Assembly (NCBI GenBank): GCA_002343685.1
Contig: DDRS01000032.1
Coordinates: 7,538 to 71,537 of the forward strand
Direction: 5' to 3'
DNA: 64,000 nt
From: Thiobacillus denitrificans
Lineage (GTDB): Bacteria; Pseudomonadota; Gammaproteobacteria; Burkholderiales; Thiobacillaceae
Both the position numbers and the translations under genes were made by a program. The notes below the pieces were generated by a model. The model had not been told where the DNA came from, made no database searches, and saw nothing but the letters and a program-made list of their open reading frames with translations. Below, piece by piece: positions 1-7,851 of this stretch; positions within the stretch are counted from its first letter, which is position 1, and each line of letters starts with the position of its first letter.

Positions 1-563
1 CCAAGCAACTCGCCTATCGTGGAAAACTGGGCCAGCCAGGACGAGGCCAGCATCGACCACAAAGCATGGCGGGAATAGCCGGACCAGCGCCGCAAGCTTT
101 CCAGTACCGGTTCGCTGAACGCCAGGAGACTGGCGAGCACGCCGGGGCCGATATCGGCCGGATTGCGGCCCGCCAGGAGATCGGCCTGCCGGATCCAGAC
201 GCCTTCGACCAAGGTGGACGCGGAAAAGCGCAGCGCGAAATCATGGATGCGAAGCGTCCGCCGCTCTGCGAGATAGGCCGCAATGATGGGCCCCGCCGCC
301 CAGCCATGGCGCAACAGCAGTGAAGCCGCGGCTGCCCGCCTGTTTGCGCCGAAACCGGCGTCTGCCAGACGGACGATGAAATCGGCCAGCGCACCGGTTT
401 CCGGCGTCATCAGCGCGTCCGCCCGGATCCAGTCGTCCGGGTCGTGAGGGGCCACCGTAACCCTGAGCGCGCCGGTCAAATGCGACAGTCGTTCGAGCAG
501 TGCCGGTACCGACACATCGGGCTGGGAAAGGGCCTGCACCATCTCGCCGCTATGCCGCCTCAT
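1..563 (-). CDS. Partial gene, possible siderophore-iron reductase (FhuF-like), C-terminus outside window
   Basis: An open frame with no stop runs off the left edge, so only the N-terminal ~187 residues are visible. I translated it directly from the minus strand, starting at an ATG that overlaps the stop region of the upstream gene by 14 bases; an in-frame ATG at 542 is an alternative start. The visible part is alpha-helical and Ala/Leu/Arg rich, with a stretch reading ASLLLRHGWAAGPIIAAYL. This faintly resembles the N-terminal half of FhuF / IucA-IucC C-terminal type proteins. The Cys-rich 2Fe-2S tail that would settle this family lies outside the window. Overlap with its neighbour indicates translational coupling, and the pair faces away from a TonB-receptor gene, which fits a metal or cofactor uptake role. 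The function is inference. Confidence 0.5.
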   Translation of the reverse strand, partial: MRRHSGEMVQALSQPDVSVPALLERLSHLTGALRVTVAPHDPDDWIRADALMTPETGALADFIVRLADAGFGANRRAAAASLLLRHGWAAGPIIAAYLAERRTLRIHDFALRFSASTLVEGVWIRQADLLAGRNPADIGPGVLASLLAFSEPVLESLRRWSGYSRHALWSMLASSWLAQFSTIGELL

Positions 564-1143
564 AGTGCCCAAAGCCTTTGCTGGTCTGATCGAACGCCTC
601 CGGTTCCCGGCCGAGATAGCGAAAGGCGATATCCCGCCACATCGACAGCCTCGACCAATCCGGCCGCTCGGCAAGCCGGTCCCCGGGCAACACAAAAGGA
701 TTGGCGAAATAGATGGTCAGCATGGATACGCCCGCCGCGTTGCGCATCTCGAATCCCCAGCTGTTGGGCGCACCCCGATCATCCAGTGTGCGAAAGATGC
801 TGACGTCCGCCGGGCGCAACCCACGCATCCGCGCCTCGCGGTCCGAGTCCGCATCGGGGGTGTTCGATCCGATGCACAGATGGAAATGGGGGCCGTTGAA
901 CCCGATCGTCAGGAATTCGCCGTCCCGCTCGATCAGGTCGGGCGCACAGGGACATGTCCACTCATACGCCGCGCCACCGACAGACGGGCCAAAAATCAGC
1001 TGGTCCCAGTAGCACAGGAACGTGTCCGCAAGAAAATCGTGAAGCGTGTCCGGATCGGTCGGCATCGGCCAGCGATGAACGCGCGCCTTCCCCGCGCCAT
1101 CCCGTTCGATGATGGGCTTGCGCCCCCCACGCTGTTTTGCCAT
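550..1143 (-). CDS. Conserved hypothetical protein, 197 aa, coupled to the FhuF-like gene
   Basis: I cannot assign a family with certainty. The protein has a basic N-terminus (MAKQRGGRKPIIERDG) and then a globular region with conspicuous GPSVGGAAYEWTCPC and FNGPHFHLCIG segments, giving two Cys and a His-x-His pair that could bind metal. The start at 1143 is preferred over the longer frame because an AAGGAGC ribosome-binding site lies a few bases upstream of it. It overlaps the downstream partial gene and is divergent from the riboswitch-controlled receptor across about 300 bases of AT-rich DNA. A role connected to siderophore or cobalamin uptake is only suggested by neighbourhood. Confidence 0.7.
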   Translation of the reverse strand: MAKQRGGRKPIIERDGAGKARVHRWPMPTDPDTLHDFLADTFLCYWDQLIFGPSVGGAAYEWTCPCAPDLIERDGEFLTIGFNGPHFHLCIGSNTPDADSDREARMRGLRPADVSIFRTLDDRGAPNSWGFEMRNAAGVSMLTIYFANPFVLPGDRLAERPDWSRLSMWRDIAFRYLGREPEAFDQTSKGFGHYEAA

Positions 1144-1435
1144 TCCCGCTCCTTCCGGTTTACCGCCCACCCCCCCCTCGATCTCAGAAATCACGGGGAG
1201 GCTGCATCAAGGTGATGCCGCTTCAAATGCATTTACCGGTCCGCACCCGCCGCCGGAACCCCCATATTAAACAATAAAAAATGTTTTTTCCAGGTGAAAC
1301 CAAAATTAATTCATCAATGTGCAAATAAACAAAACATCAATTTCAATATATTGATTTATATGAATAAAATTTAGGATATTTCTCAGATAACGAAAAACTA
1401 TAGCGCTAATAGCTTTCTGTTATCCGCAGATTGAT
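1144..1435. other. AT-rich intergenic region between divergent genes
   Basis: After the first ~100 bases this stretch falls sharply in GC compared with both flanks, with several A/T runs and the 8-bp palindrome TAGCGCTA near 1400. No coding frame is convincing. It presumably holds the divergent promoter of the minus-strand pair and upstream activator sites for the receptor gene. I could not identify a specific Fur-like box by eye. Confidence 0.5.
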
Positions 1436-1464
1436 TTGACATAATCGATTAAATAAACAAGAAT
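1436..1464 (+). promoter_or_regulatory. Sigma-70 type promoter of the riboswitch-btuB transcript
   Basis: A perfect -35 TTGACA at 1436-1441 is followed 17 bases later by AAGAAT (4 of 6 matches to TATAAT) at 1459-1464. Transcription would begin just before the first paired strand of the riboswitch at 1472, which supports the call. Confidence 0.6.
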
Positions 1465-1471
1465 TCGTAAA

Positions 1472-1647
1472 TCAGGTGCCAGAAATGATCTTCTATCGTT
1501 CTGGATAAACGGGAATCAGGTGCGTGGCGCAACGCCACCATGCCTGGGCTGCCCCCGCAACGGTAAGCGTTAAACGATGCATCACACACGCCACTGGATT
1601 CGTCCGGGAAGGCGATGCATACGGCGCGAGCCCGGATACCGGCCTGA
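1472..1647 (+). promoter_or_regulatory. Cobalamin (adenosylcobalamin) riboswitch aptamer
   Basis: Conserved B12-element blocks are visible in order: GGGAATCAGGTG, then CTGCCCCCGCAACGGTAAG (the B12 box region), then CCACTGG, CCGGGAAGGCG and GAGCCCGGATACCGGCC. The outer helix pairs TCAGG at 1472-1476 with CCTGA at 1643-1647. It lies in the leader of a BtuB-like receptor, the classical regulon of this riboswitch; B12 binding normally lowers expression. Confidence 0.95.
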
Positions 1648-1650
1648 GCC

Positions 1651-1707
1651 CCGCGTGACCTGCGTCACGCGGCGGATCGTGCAACGTGCCCGCGGGGAAT
1701 CGGGCAC
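1651..1707 (+). promoter_or_regulatory. Putative expression platform hairpins of the cobalamin riboswitch
   Basis: Directly behind the aptamer are two perfect hairpins. CCGCGTGAC pairs with GTCACGCGG (1651-1672, 4-base loop) and GTGCCCG pairs with CGGGCAC (1686-1707, 8-base loop). Neither is followed by a U-run, so control is more likely at ribosome access than by intrinsic termination. The second hairpin ends about 16 bases before the receptor start codon, leaving only a weak ribosome site (ACCGGAAACC). Confidence 0.55.
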
Positions 1708-1723
1708 CCAACCGGAAACCATC

Positions 1724-3739
1724 ATGCGTCAAACCTCTCTCGCCCTTGCCCTCGCCTCGGGCTTCGCGATACCCGCCTACGCGGAAACCCTGCCGGAATT
1801 CGTCAGTGAAACGATCGTCGTCACGCCAACGCGTTTCGAGGAGCCCACACCCGCCACGCCCGGCAATCTCGTCGTGATTACGCGGCAGGATATCGAGCGG
1901 ACACCGGCAACCAGCGTCCCCGATCTTCTGGCAGGGATCGTGGGTACGACGGTCATCCCGCTTTACGGATCGCTCGGGATTGATTCCGCCGTGAGCTTGC
2001 GCGGCGCGGGAAGCGGCGGAACGGCTACCAGCAACACCCTGGTGCTGCTCAACGGGCAACGCCTGAATCCCATCGACTCGGGGTCGATAGACTGGTCATT
2101 GATTCCCCTGACGAGCATCGAGCGCATCGAGGTCATGCCGGGAAGCGGGACGGTTCTATACGGCGACCGATCCAGTGGCGGTGTCATCAACATCATTACC
2201 AAGAAAACGGCCGACACGCGCTACGCCAGCGTCGGCGTGGGCAGCCATGGCATGCGTGAACTCAGCCTTCAGGCGGGCGGAGCGACGGGCGGAATCGATT
2301 CCAGCCTGTATTTCCAATACGGCGCGAGCGATGGCTGGAGAACAAACAGCGACCAGCGGCGCTATGCACTGGGCGGCCGGATCAATTTCCTGAATGAACA
2401 CGATGTGCACGGCTTCGTCGATCTTGCCGCCTTCGACGAAAAGCTGGGCTTCCCAGGCGGCTTGTGGCATGCCGAGTATCTTGCCGATCCTGCCCAGTCC
2501 CGCCATCCGGGGGACCGGTCTGATCGCAATGGCTTCAGGATTCGCCCGGGCGTAATGGTCAATCTGTCGGAGGACGTTGCACTGGACGCCGACCTGGTCC
2601 TGTCGCGGGACGAACGCAGCGGCTTCAGCGACGCAACCAATCCGGTGGAACAGACCCGCGACCTGTCGCGCGATTTCATTTCGTTCAGTCCCAAACTCAA
2701 GATCAAGCATCGTCTCGGTGGATTCAGCAATCATGCCACGGTGGGCTACGACTACTTCAGGGGAACGGCGGACAGCCGGACCTCGCCGACCGGATTCCAG
2801 TCCTACACGCAAAACGCCTCGCAGACGAGCCATGCGCTCTACGCCCAGAACATCATGGCTCTTACCGAGCACTTGGCCTGGACGCTCGGCATGCGCGTGC
2901 AACGACAGCGTCAGTCTGCAGAGCAGTCTGCGTATACGGATCGCTTTAACACTCCCCAACCTGCGGTGTCCGGCCATTCGGTCGACACGCGGGAAGCCTA
3001 CGAAACGGGCATGACCTATCGGACCGGCGACTGGAAACTCTATGGCCGGCTGGGAACGAGCTTCCGCTTTCCCAATACCGACGAACTGTATGGGCTGGAT
3101 CCGCTTACCTGGGCTCCCGTTTTCGCCATTGGCCTGAAGCCGCAGCATGGAATCGTGTATGAGGTCGGCGCCACGAAAAAAATGACGCGGGGCAGCGTCT
3201 CCCTCAGCCTCTACCAACAGAACCTGAAGGACGAGATCACCTCCGACCCCAGTGGCGGCAACATGAACGTCGGCAAGACGCGGCGCCTGGGAAGCGAACT
3301 GAGCGCCAGGCTAAACATCACGGACGCCCTGCATGGAAACGTCGGCGTTACGCTCGAAGACGCCCAGATCCGGGCCGGTGCTTACGCGGGGCGCGAAATG
3401 CCGATGGTGCCCGGCGTCCAGGCGAGCGCGGGCTTGAGCTGGGATGCGAGCCCGGATGCGGTTTACGCCGCACGGCTGAATCATGTGGGAAAACGCCGAT
3501 ATGGGGATGATTACGGGAATGACGCCGGCTATCTGTCCGGCTACACGACGCTCGATCTGATGGCGAGCTGGCGAATTCGCGACTGGAAGATCGACGCCAA
3601 GATTCTCAATGCGGCCGACAGACGATATGCCGCGTCCGCAGGCTATGGTTTCAATTCCGGGACGTTTACGAACGATACGTTCTACTATCCCGCCGACGGC
3701 AGGACATTCGGCGTCGCAGCACGATACGACTTCCGGTAA
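1724..3739 (+). CDS. btuB: TonB-dependent cobalamin receptor, BtuB-like
   Basis: This 671-aa outer-membrane receptor should import vitamin B12 or another corrinoid using TonB energy. The start at 1724 gives a clean signal peptide ending PAYA-ETL. It is followed by a TonB-box-like region (ETIVVTPTR), a plug domain with VPDLLAGIVG, VSLRGAG and VLLNGQRLNP motifs, and a beta-barrel ending in an aromatic C-terminus (RYDFR), as expected for BAM recognition. The longer upstream reading begins inside the riboswitch and is rejected. The riboswitch makes corrinoid the most likely substrate; length and plug motifs agree with BtuB although the substrate loops cannot be checked here. Confidence 0.92.
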   Translation: MRQTSLALALASGFAIPAYAETLPEFVSETIVVTPTRFEEPTPATPGNLVVITRQDIERTPATSVPDLLAGIVGTTVIPLYGSLGIDSAVSLRGAGSGGTATSNTLVLLNGQRLNPIDSGSIDWSLIPLTSIERIEVMPGSGTVLYGDRSSGGVINIITKKTADTRYASVGVGSHGMRELSLQAGGATGGIDSSLYFQYGASDGWRTNSDQRRYALGGRINFLNEHDVHGFVDLAAFDEKLGFPGGLWHAEYLADPAQSRHPGDRSDRNGFRIRPGVMVNLSEDVALDADLVLSRDERSGFSDATNPVEQTRDLSRDFISFSPKLKIKHRLGGFSNHATVGYDYFRGTADSRTSPTGFQSYTQNASQTSHALYAQNIMALTEHLAWTLGMRVQRQRQSAEQSAYTDRFNTPQPAVSGHSVDTREAYETGMTYRTGDWKLYGRLGTSFRFPNTDELYGLDPLTWAPVFAIGLKPQHGIVYEVGATKKMTRGSVSLSLYQQNLKDEITSDPSGGNMNVGKTRRLGSELSARLNITDALHGNVGVTLEDAQIRAGAYAGREMPMVPGVQASAGLSWDASPDAVYAARLNHVGKRRYGDDYGNDAGYLSGYTTLDLMASWRIRDWKIDAKILNAADRRYAASAGYGFNSGTFTNDTFYYPADGRTFGVAARYDFR

Positions 3740-3873
3740 TCCCCGGTGTCGTCGGCCGATTCCGGAGTGATTGGGATCGGCCGAGCCGGCTGCGGGAGTC
3801 GTGCCGGTACCGGGTGTGCGGACCCGAAGCGGAGCCGATTGACCGGCCGCACGCCGCCCCCTATAGTCGCGCC

Positions 3874-4071
3874 ATGCACGCCGAACTCGATACCCTTGAA
3901 GCCAAGATCCGCCAGGTGGCCGAGCTGTGCCACACGCTGCGGCAGGAAAACATTGCGCTACGCCAGCAGCTGCTGGCTGCGCAGCAGGACAGCAGGCAGC
4001 TGACGACCCGCCTGGATGCCGCCCGGACACGCCTGCATGCGCTGCTCGATACCTTGCCGGAGGACGTGTGA
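3874..4071 (+). CDS. Small coiled-coil division protein, ZapB-like
   Basis: This 65-aa protein is almost entirely a heptad-rich coiled coil (MHAELDTLEAKIRQVAELCH... to the C-terminus), with no membrane segment. Its stop overlaps the zapA start in a TGATG arrangement, so the two are translationally coupled. Small coiled-coil proteins of this type (TIGR02449 or ZapB-like) are regularly found upstream of zapA in beta- and gammaproteobacteria. A division role is inferred from this context. Confidence 0.82.
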   Translation: MHAELDTLEAKIRQVAELCHTLRQENIALRQQLLAAQQDSRQLTTRLDAARTRLHALLDTLPEDV

Positions 4072-4373
4072 TGGCCGGCCCCCGCTCGATCGAAATCAAT
4101 ATCCTGGGCCGCGCCTACAAGGTGGCGTGTTCGCGCGAGGAGGAATCGGCCCTGATCGCGGCGGCCGATTATCTCGACGAGAAAATGCGCGAGATCCGCG
4201 ACAGCAGCAAGGTGATCGGCGCCGAACGCATCGCCATCATGGCGGGCCTCAATCTGGCGCACGACCTGCTGACCCAGGGCGGCGGCGGTCTGGTCGAGGC
4301 GGCGCGCACCCGGCTGACCCACTGCAACGCGCTGTTGGATTCCGTGCTGGAAGACCAGGACACGCTCTTCTGA
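4071..4373 (+). CDS. zapA: Cell division protein ZapA
   Basis: The 100-aa product matches ZapA in length and pattern: an N-terminal IEINILGRAYKVAC strand region, EEESALIAAADYLDEKM, and a C-terminal helix that forms the dimeric coiled coil. ZapA bundles FtsZ protofilaments at the division ring in the cytoplasm. It sits directly upstream of 6S RNA and the 5-FCL gene, a very widely conserved arrangement that supports both calls. Confidence 0.95.
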   Translation: MAGPRSIEINILGRAYKVACSREEESALIAAADYLDEKMREIRDSSKVIGAERIAIMAGLNLAHDLLTQGGGGLVEAARTRLTHCNALLDSVLEDQDTLF

Positions 4374-4456
4374 TCCATTCCCGAACCCGGTCCCGGCCCA
4401 TCCGTGCGGTTGGGCAGCCGCATCCTTTTCGATCCCAAAATGGAATACACTAAGCA

Positions 4457-4641
4457 CGCTCCCTGCGGTGTTCGAGGCTGGTTGCAATTTCTCTGAACCA
4501 ATGCATACGTGCAAGGCTGCGGTCTATTCCGGTGCGGGTGTGCGCGTGACATGTCTCATGTGCCCAAAGCGCCTTTGATTGCGGCCGTCTTGAACCCAGG
4601 TTCAAGAGTCCGCAGCCAGTCACGGCACAGGCGGGGAGCCC
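4457..4641 (+). ncRNA. ssrS: 6S RNA, regulator of RNA polymerase holoenzyme
   Basis: The closing stem pairs GCTCCC (4458-4463) with GGGAGC (4634-4639). Inside are 6S-type blocks, including ATTTCTCTGAACC on the 5' side and CTTGAACCCAGGTTCAAG then TCCGCAGCC on the 3' side, which closely resemble the E. coli 6S sequence. The position between zapA and the 5-FCL gene is the conserved ssrS location. The RNA mimics an open promoter and binds sigma-70 holoenzyme in stationary phase. Exact ends are estimated from the stem. Confidence 0.9.
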
Positions 4642-4650
4642 TTATTCTCG

Positions 4651-5241
4651 ATGGACAAAACCACCCTCAGACGTCAACTCAAGGCCGCACGCAGCGCGTT
4701 CAAACCGGCTGAGCGCCGGCACGCAGCGCGTGCTTCCCTGCGCCTGGCGCTGCGCCACGGGCTGTTGCTGCGGTCGCAACGGATCGGCTTCTATCTACCG
4801 CAAGGCGGCGAATTCGACGCCCATCTCCTGCTCAACCAGGCCCTCTGCATGCAGCGCGAATGCTATCTGCCTATCCTGCCGCGTCGCGGCCGGGTGATGC
4901 GCTTCGGCCGGGTGGGCCGCAACACGCGTATGCAGCCAAACCGCTACGGCATCCCCGAGCCGCTGGATGCCAAGCCGCTGCGCGCACGCCAGCTCGACCT
5001 GCTGCTGATGCCGCTGGTGGGGTTCGACAAACAGGGCTACCGGCTGGGCATGGGCGGCGGCTACTACGATGCGACGCTGGCGTTCATGCGCCACCGGCGG
5101 CTGTGGCGGAAACCGCGGCTCATCGGGATTGCCTACGAATGCCAGCAGGCGGAGACGCTGCCGCACGATCCGTGGGACATGCCACTCGACGCGGTGCTGA
5201 CCGAGCGCCGGCTGCACCGCTTCATGTCAAACCCTCCCTGA
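4651..5241 (+). CDS. fau: 5-formyltetrahydrofolate cyclo-ligase
   Basis: The 196-aa enzyme converts 5-formyl-THF to 5,10-methenyl-THF with ATP in the cytoplasm. The family signature is visible: basic N-terminus MDKTTLRRQLKAAR, the YLPQGGEFDAH substrate region, and the nucleotide/Mg loop DKQGYRLGMGGGYYDATL. It starts only about 10 bases after the predicted end of 6S RNA, so it is probably expressed by read-through or processing of the ssrS precursor, as in E. coli (ygfA). Confidence 0.95.
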   Translation: MDKTTLRRQLKAARSAFKPAERRHAARASLRLALRHGLLLRSQRIGFYLPQGGEFDAHLLLNQALCMQRECYLPILPRRGRVMRFGRVGRNTRMQPNRYGIPEPLDAKPLRARQLDLLLMPLVGFDKQGYRLGMGGGYYDATLAFMRHRRLWRKPRLIGIAYECQQAETLPHDPWDMPLDAVLTERRLHRFMSNPP

Positions 5242-5249
5242 CGCGGGAT

Positions 5250-5963
5250 CTAGTCGCCCAGATAGGCCTGGCGCACTGCCGGATTGGCGGACAGCTCGGC
5301 CGCCGGGCCGCTCAGCGTGACGGTGCCGTTTTCCAGCACATAGCCGCGCGCGCAGGTTTTCAGCGCCAGATGCGCATTTTGTTCGATCAGCAGCACGGCC
5401 ACGCCACCCGCCGCGATCCGGCGGATGATGTCGAACACCGCCTGCACCATCAAGGGCGCCAGTCCCATGCTCGGTTCGTCCAGCAGCAGTAGACGCGGAC
5501 GCGCCATCATCGCGCGTCCCAGCGCCAGCATCTGCTGTTCGCCGCCGGACAGCAGCCCGGCGAGCTGTGCGCGGCGTTCGGTCAGGCGCGGGAGCAAGGC
5601 ATGGACCTGGTCGAGATCGCGCGCGATCTCGGCGCGATCGCGCCGGGCGTAGGCACCCATCATCAGGTTCTCGGCGACCGACATGCGCGGAAACACGCCG
5701 CGTCCCTCGGGCACCAGCGTCAGGCCGCGTCGCGCCACCTCGTGCGCCGGCAGCCGGGTGATCGACTGGCCGTCGAAATGCACGCTGCCGCCATGCGGCG
5801 GAAGGAGGCCGCTGACGGCCTTGAGCGTGGTGGTCTTGCCCGCGCCGTTGGCGCCGATGAGGCAGACCATTTCACCCGGCGCCACCTCCAGGCTGAGTTC
5901 ACGCACCGCGTGGATGCCGCCGTAGGCGACCGACAAGCGGTTGATCGCCAGCAATGCGCTCAT
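5250..5963 (-). CDS. livF: Branched-chain amino acid ABC transporter ATPase LivF
   Basis: This 237-aa ABC ATPase shows Walker A GANGAGKTTT, the signature LLSGGEQQMLALGRAMM and Walker B LLLLDEPSMGLAP, the last being typical of LivF. It powers uptake by the LivHM permease pair. The start at 5963 overlaps the end of livG by 4 bases; the longer frame reading back into livG has no signal for a start. It is the last gene of a five-gene minus-strand operon and converges on the 5-FCL gene with only a few bases between them. Confidence 0.95.
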   Translation of the reverse strand: MSALLAINRLSVAYGGIHAVRELSLEVAPGEMVCLIGANGAGKTTTLKAVSGLLPPHGGSVHFDGQSITRLPAHEVARRGLTLVPEGRGVFPRMSVAENLMMGAYARRDRAEIARDLDQVHALLPRLTERRAQLAGLLSGGEQQMLALGRAMMARPRLLLLDEPSMGLAPLMVQAVFDIIRRIAAGGVAVLLIEQNAHLALKTCARGYVLENGTVTLSGPAAELSANPAVRQAYLGD

Positions 5964-6778
5964 AGCGTTTCGTCCCCGAGGTAGGCGGCGATGACCTTGG
6001 GGTCGCGGCTGACCACGTCGGGCGTGCCTTCGGCAATTTTCACGCCGTAGTCGAGCACCGCCAGCCGGGTGCACAAGCCCATCACCAGCTTCACGTCGTG
6101 CTCGATCAGCAACAGCGTCAGTCCGTCGGCCTGCAACTGCAGCAGCAGTTCGCGCAAGGCCGCACGCTCGGCCGGATTCATCCCGGCGGCAGGTTCGTCA
6201 AGCGCCAGCAGCCTCGGTTCGGTCGCCAGCGCGCGGGCAATCTCGAGCCGGCGCTGATCGCCGTAGGGCAGGTTCTTGGCCAGGCGATGGGCGTGCTGCG
6301 CAATCCCCACGCGCTTGAGCAAGGCATGGGAGCGTTCGCGCGAATCGGCTTCCTCGCGACGCGTGCCGGGCAGGCGCAACACCGCACCGACGACGCCGCT
6401 GGTGGTGCGCGCATGGCGGCCGACCAGCACGTTCTCGAGCGCGGTCATTTCCGCGAACAGGCGGATGTTCTGGAAGGTGCGCGCCAGGCCTGCGTGCAGT
6501 ACCTGGTGCGGCTTGCGGCCGTCAATCCGCCGGCCGTACAGCCGGATCTCGCCATGGTTGATCGAATACAGTCCGGTGAGCGCATTGAACAAGGTGGTCT
6601 TGCCCGCGCCATTGGGGCCGATGAGGCCGAATATCTCGCCCGTGTGAACCTGCAGCGAAATATCGGAGAGCGCCTGCAAGCCGCCAAATGCCTTGCTTAC
6701 GCCTGAAACCGTCAACAGCGGCGTCGATCCTGCATCGAGTTTGCCCGATGGGGAGGGAGCGGCCTTGGGTGCACTCAT
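5960..6778 (-). CDS. livG: Branched-chain amino acid ABC transporter ATPase LivG
   Basis: The 272-aa protein has a short Ser/Ala/Pro-rich N-terminus, then an ABC ATPase with Walker A GPNGAGKTTLFNAL, Walker B LLALDEPAAGMNPAE and the LivG-type C-terminal tail around DYGVKIAEGTP and VIAAYLGDE. The start at 6778 lies within the last codons of livM, giving a 4-base overlap and translational coupling. Together with LivF it forms the ATPase pair of the complex on the inner face of the membrane. Confidence 0.95.
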   Translation of the reverse strand: MSAPKAAPSPSGKLDAGSTPLLTVSGVSKAFGGLQALSDISLQVHTGEIFGLIGPNGAGKTTLFNALTGLYSINHGEIRLYGRRIDGRKPHQVLHAGLARTFQNIRLFAEMTALENVLVGRHARTTSGVVGAVLRLPGTRREEADSRERSHALLKRVGIAQHAHRLAKNLPYGDQRRLEIARALATEPRLLALDEPAAGMNPAERAALRELLLQLQADGLTLLLIEHDVKLVMGLCTRLAVLDYGVKIAEGTPDVVSRDPKVIAAYLGDETL

Positions 6779-7851
6779 CCCTGCGCGTCGGCAAATTCGC
6801 GTCGGCGGCGCGTCGAGGGCAGGAGCCCGGCGGGACGGTACAGCATGACCGCAACCAGCGCCACGCCGAACAGCAGCATGCGCAGATCCGCCGGATCGAT
6901 ATAGATCTGGCCGAACAGGTTGCGCTGCCAGTCGCCGGTATAACGCAGCGCCTCGGGCAGCAGCGTCAGCACCACCGCGCCGAAGATCACGCCGGGAATA
7001 TGTCCCATGCCGCCAAGGACGATCATGCACAGGATCATGATCGACTCCATGAGGTTGAACGACTCGGGGCTGATGAAGCCCTGGAAGCTGGCGAACAGGC
7101 CGCCCGCCAGGCCGCCGAAGGTGGCGCCCATGGCGAACGCCAGCAGCTTCAGGTTGCGCGTGTTGATGCCGGTCGCAGCGGCAGCGATCTCGTCCTCGCG
7201 GATGGCCACCCAGGCGCGACCGATGCGCGAATCTTCCAGTCGCATCGAAATGAAGATCACCATCAGCGTGAACAGCAGGAACAGATAGTAGGTGAGATGG
7301 ATGCCGGTGAAGGTATAGCCGAATAGGGCATGCGACTGGCTCAGGTCGAAGCTGCCGAGGCGTACCGGATCGATCAGGTTGATGCCTTGCGGGCCGTTGG
7401 TGATGTTGACCGGCGCATTCAGGTTGTTCAGGAAAATGCGGATGATCTCGCCGAAGCCCAGCGTGACGATGGCGAGGTAATCGCCGCGCAGCCGCAGGGT
7501 GGGCGCACCCAGCAAGACGCCGAACAGCGCGGCCAGCGCGGCGCCCAGCGGCAGGACCGCCCAGAACGGCAGGTGCAGGCCGAAATGCGGGCTGGAGAGC
7601 CAGGCATAGACGTACGCGCCCAAGGCATAGAACGCGACGTAGCCGAGGTCGAGCAGGCCGGCGTAGCCGACGACGATGTTCAGTCCCAGCGCCAGGATGA
7701 CATACAGCAGCGCAAGATCGAGCAGCCGTACCCACGAACGCCCCAACCCGGCGTCGACCAGGAAAGGCAGCAGCGCCAGCCCCAACGCCAGCAAGCCGAA
7801 CGTCAGCCAGCGCGACCGTGTTTTATTCAAGCTAAGCACGCTCGACAACAC
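6775..7851 (-). CDS. livM: Branched-chain amino acid ABC transporter permease LivM
   Basis: This 358-aa polytopic membrane protein contains the family motifs IVVGYAGLLDLGYVAFYALGAY and TLGFGEIIRIFLNN, with about ten predicted hydrophobic segments. It pairs with LivH to form the translocation channel. The start at 7851 is inside the end of livH, overlapping by about 20 bases. The C-terminal tail is basic and cytoplasmic (RRRREFADAQG). Confidence 0.95.
   Translation of the reverse strand: MLSSVLSLNKTRSRWLTFGLLALGLALLPFLVDAGLGRSWVRLLDLALLYVILALGLNIVVGYAGLLDLGYVAFYALGAYVYAWLSSPHFGLHLPFWAVLPLGAALAALFGVLLGAPTLRLRGDYLAIVTLGFGEIIRIFLNNLNAPVNITNGPQGINLIDPVRLGSFDLSQSHALFGYTFTGIHLTYYLFLLFTLMVIFISMRLEDSRIGRAWVAIREDEIAAAATGINTRNLKLLAFAMGATFGGLAGGLFASFQGFISPESFNLMESIMILCMIVLGGMGHIPGVIFGAVVLTLLPEALRYTGDWQRNLFGQIYIDPADLRMLLFGVALVAVMLYRPAGLLPSTRRRREFADAQG

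Noticed and set aside
1577..1723. N-terminal extension of the BtuB-like protein
   Set aside because: These codons fall inside the cobalamin riboswitch and would destroy the signal peptide; ATG 1724 is correct.
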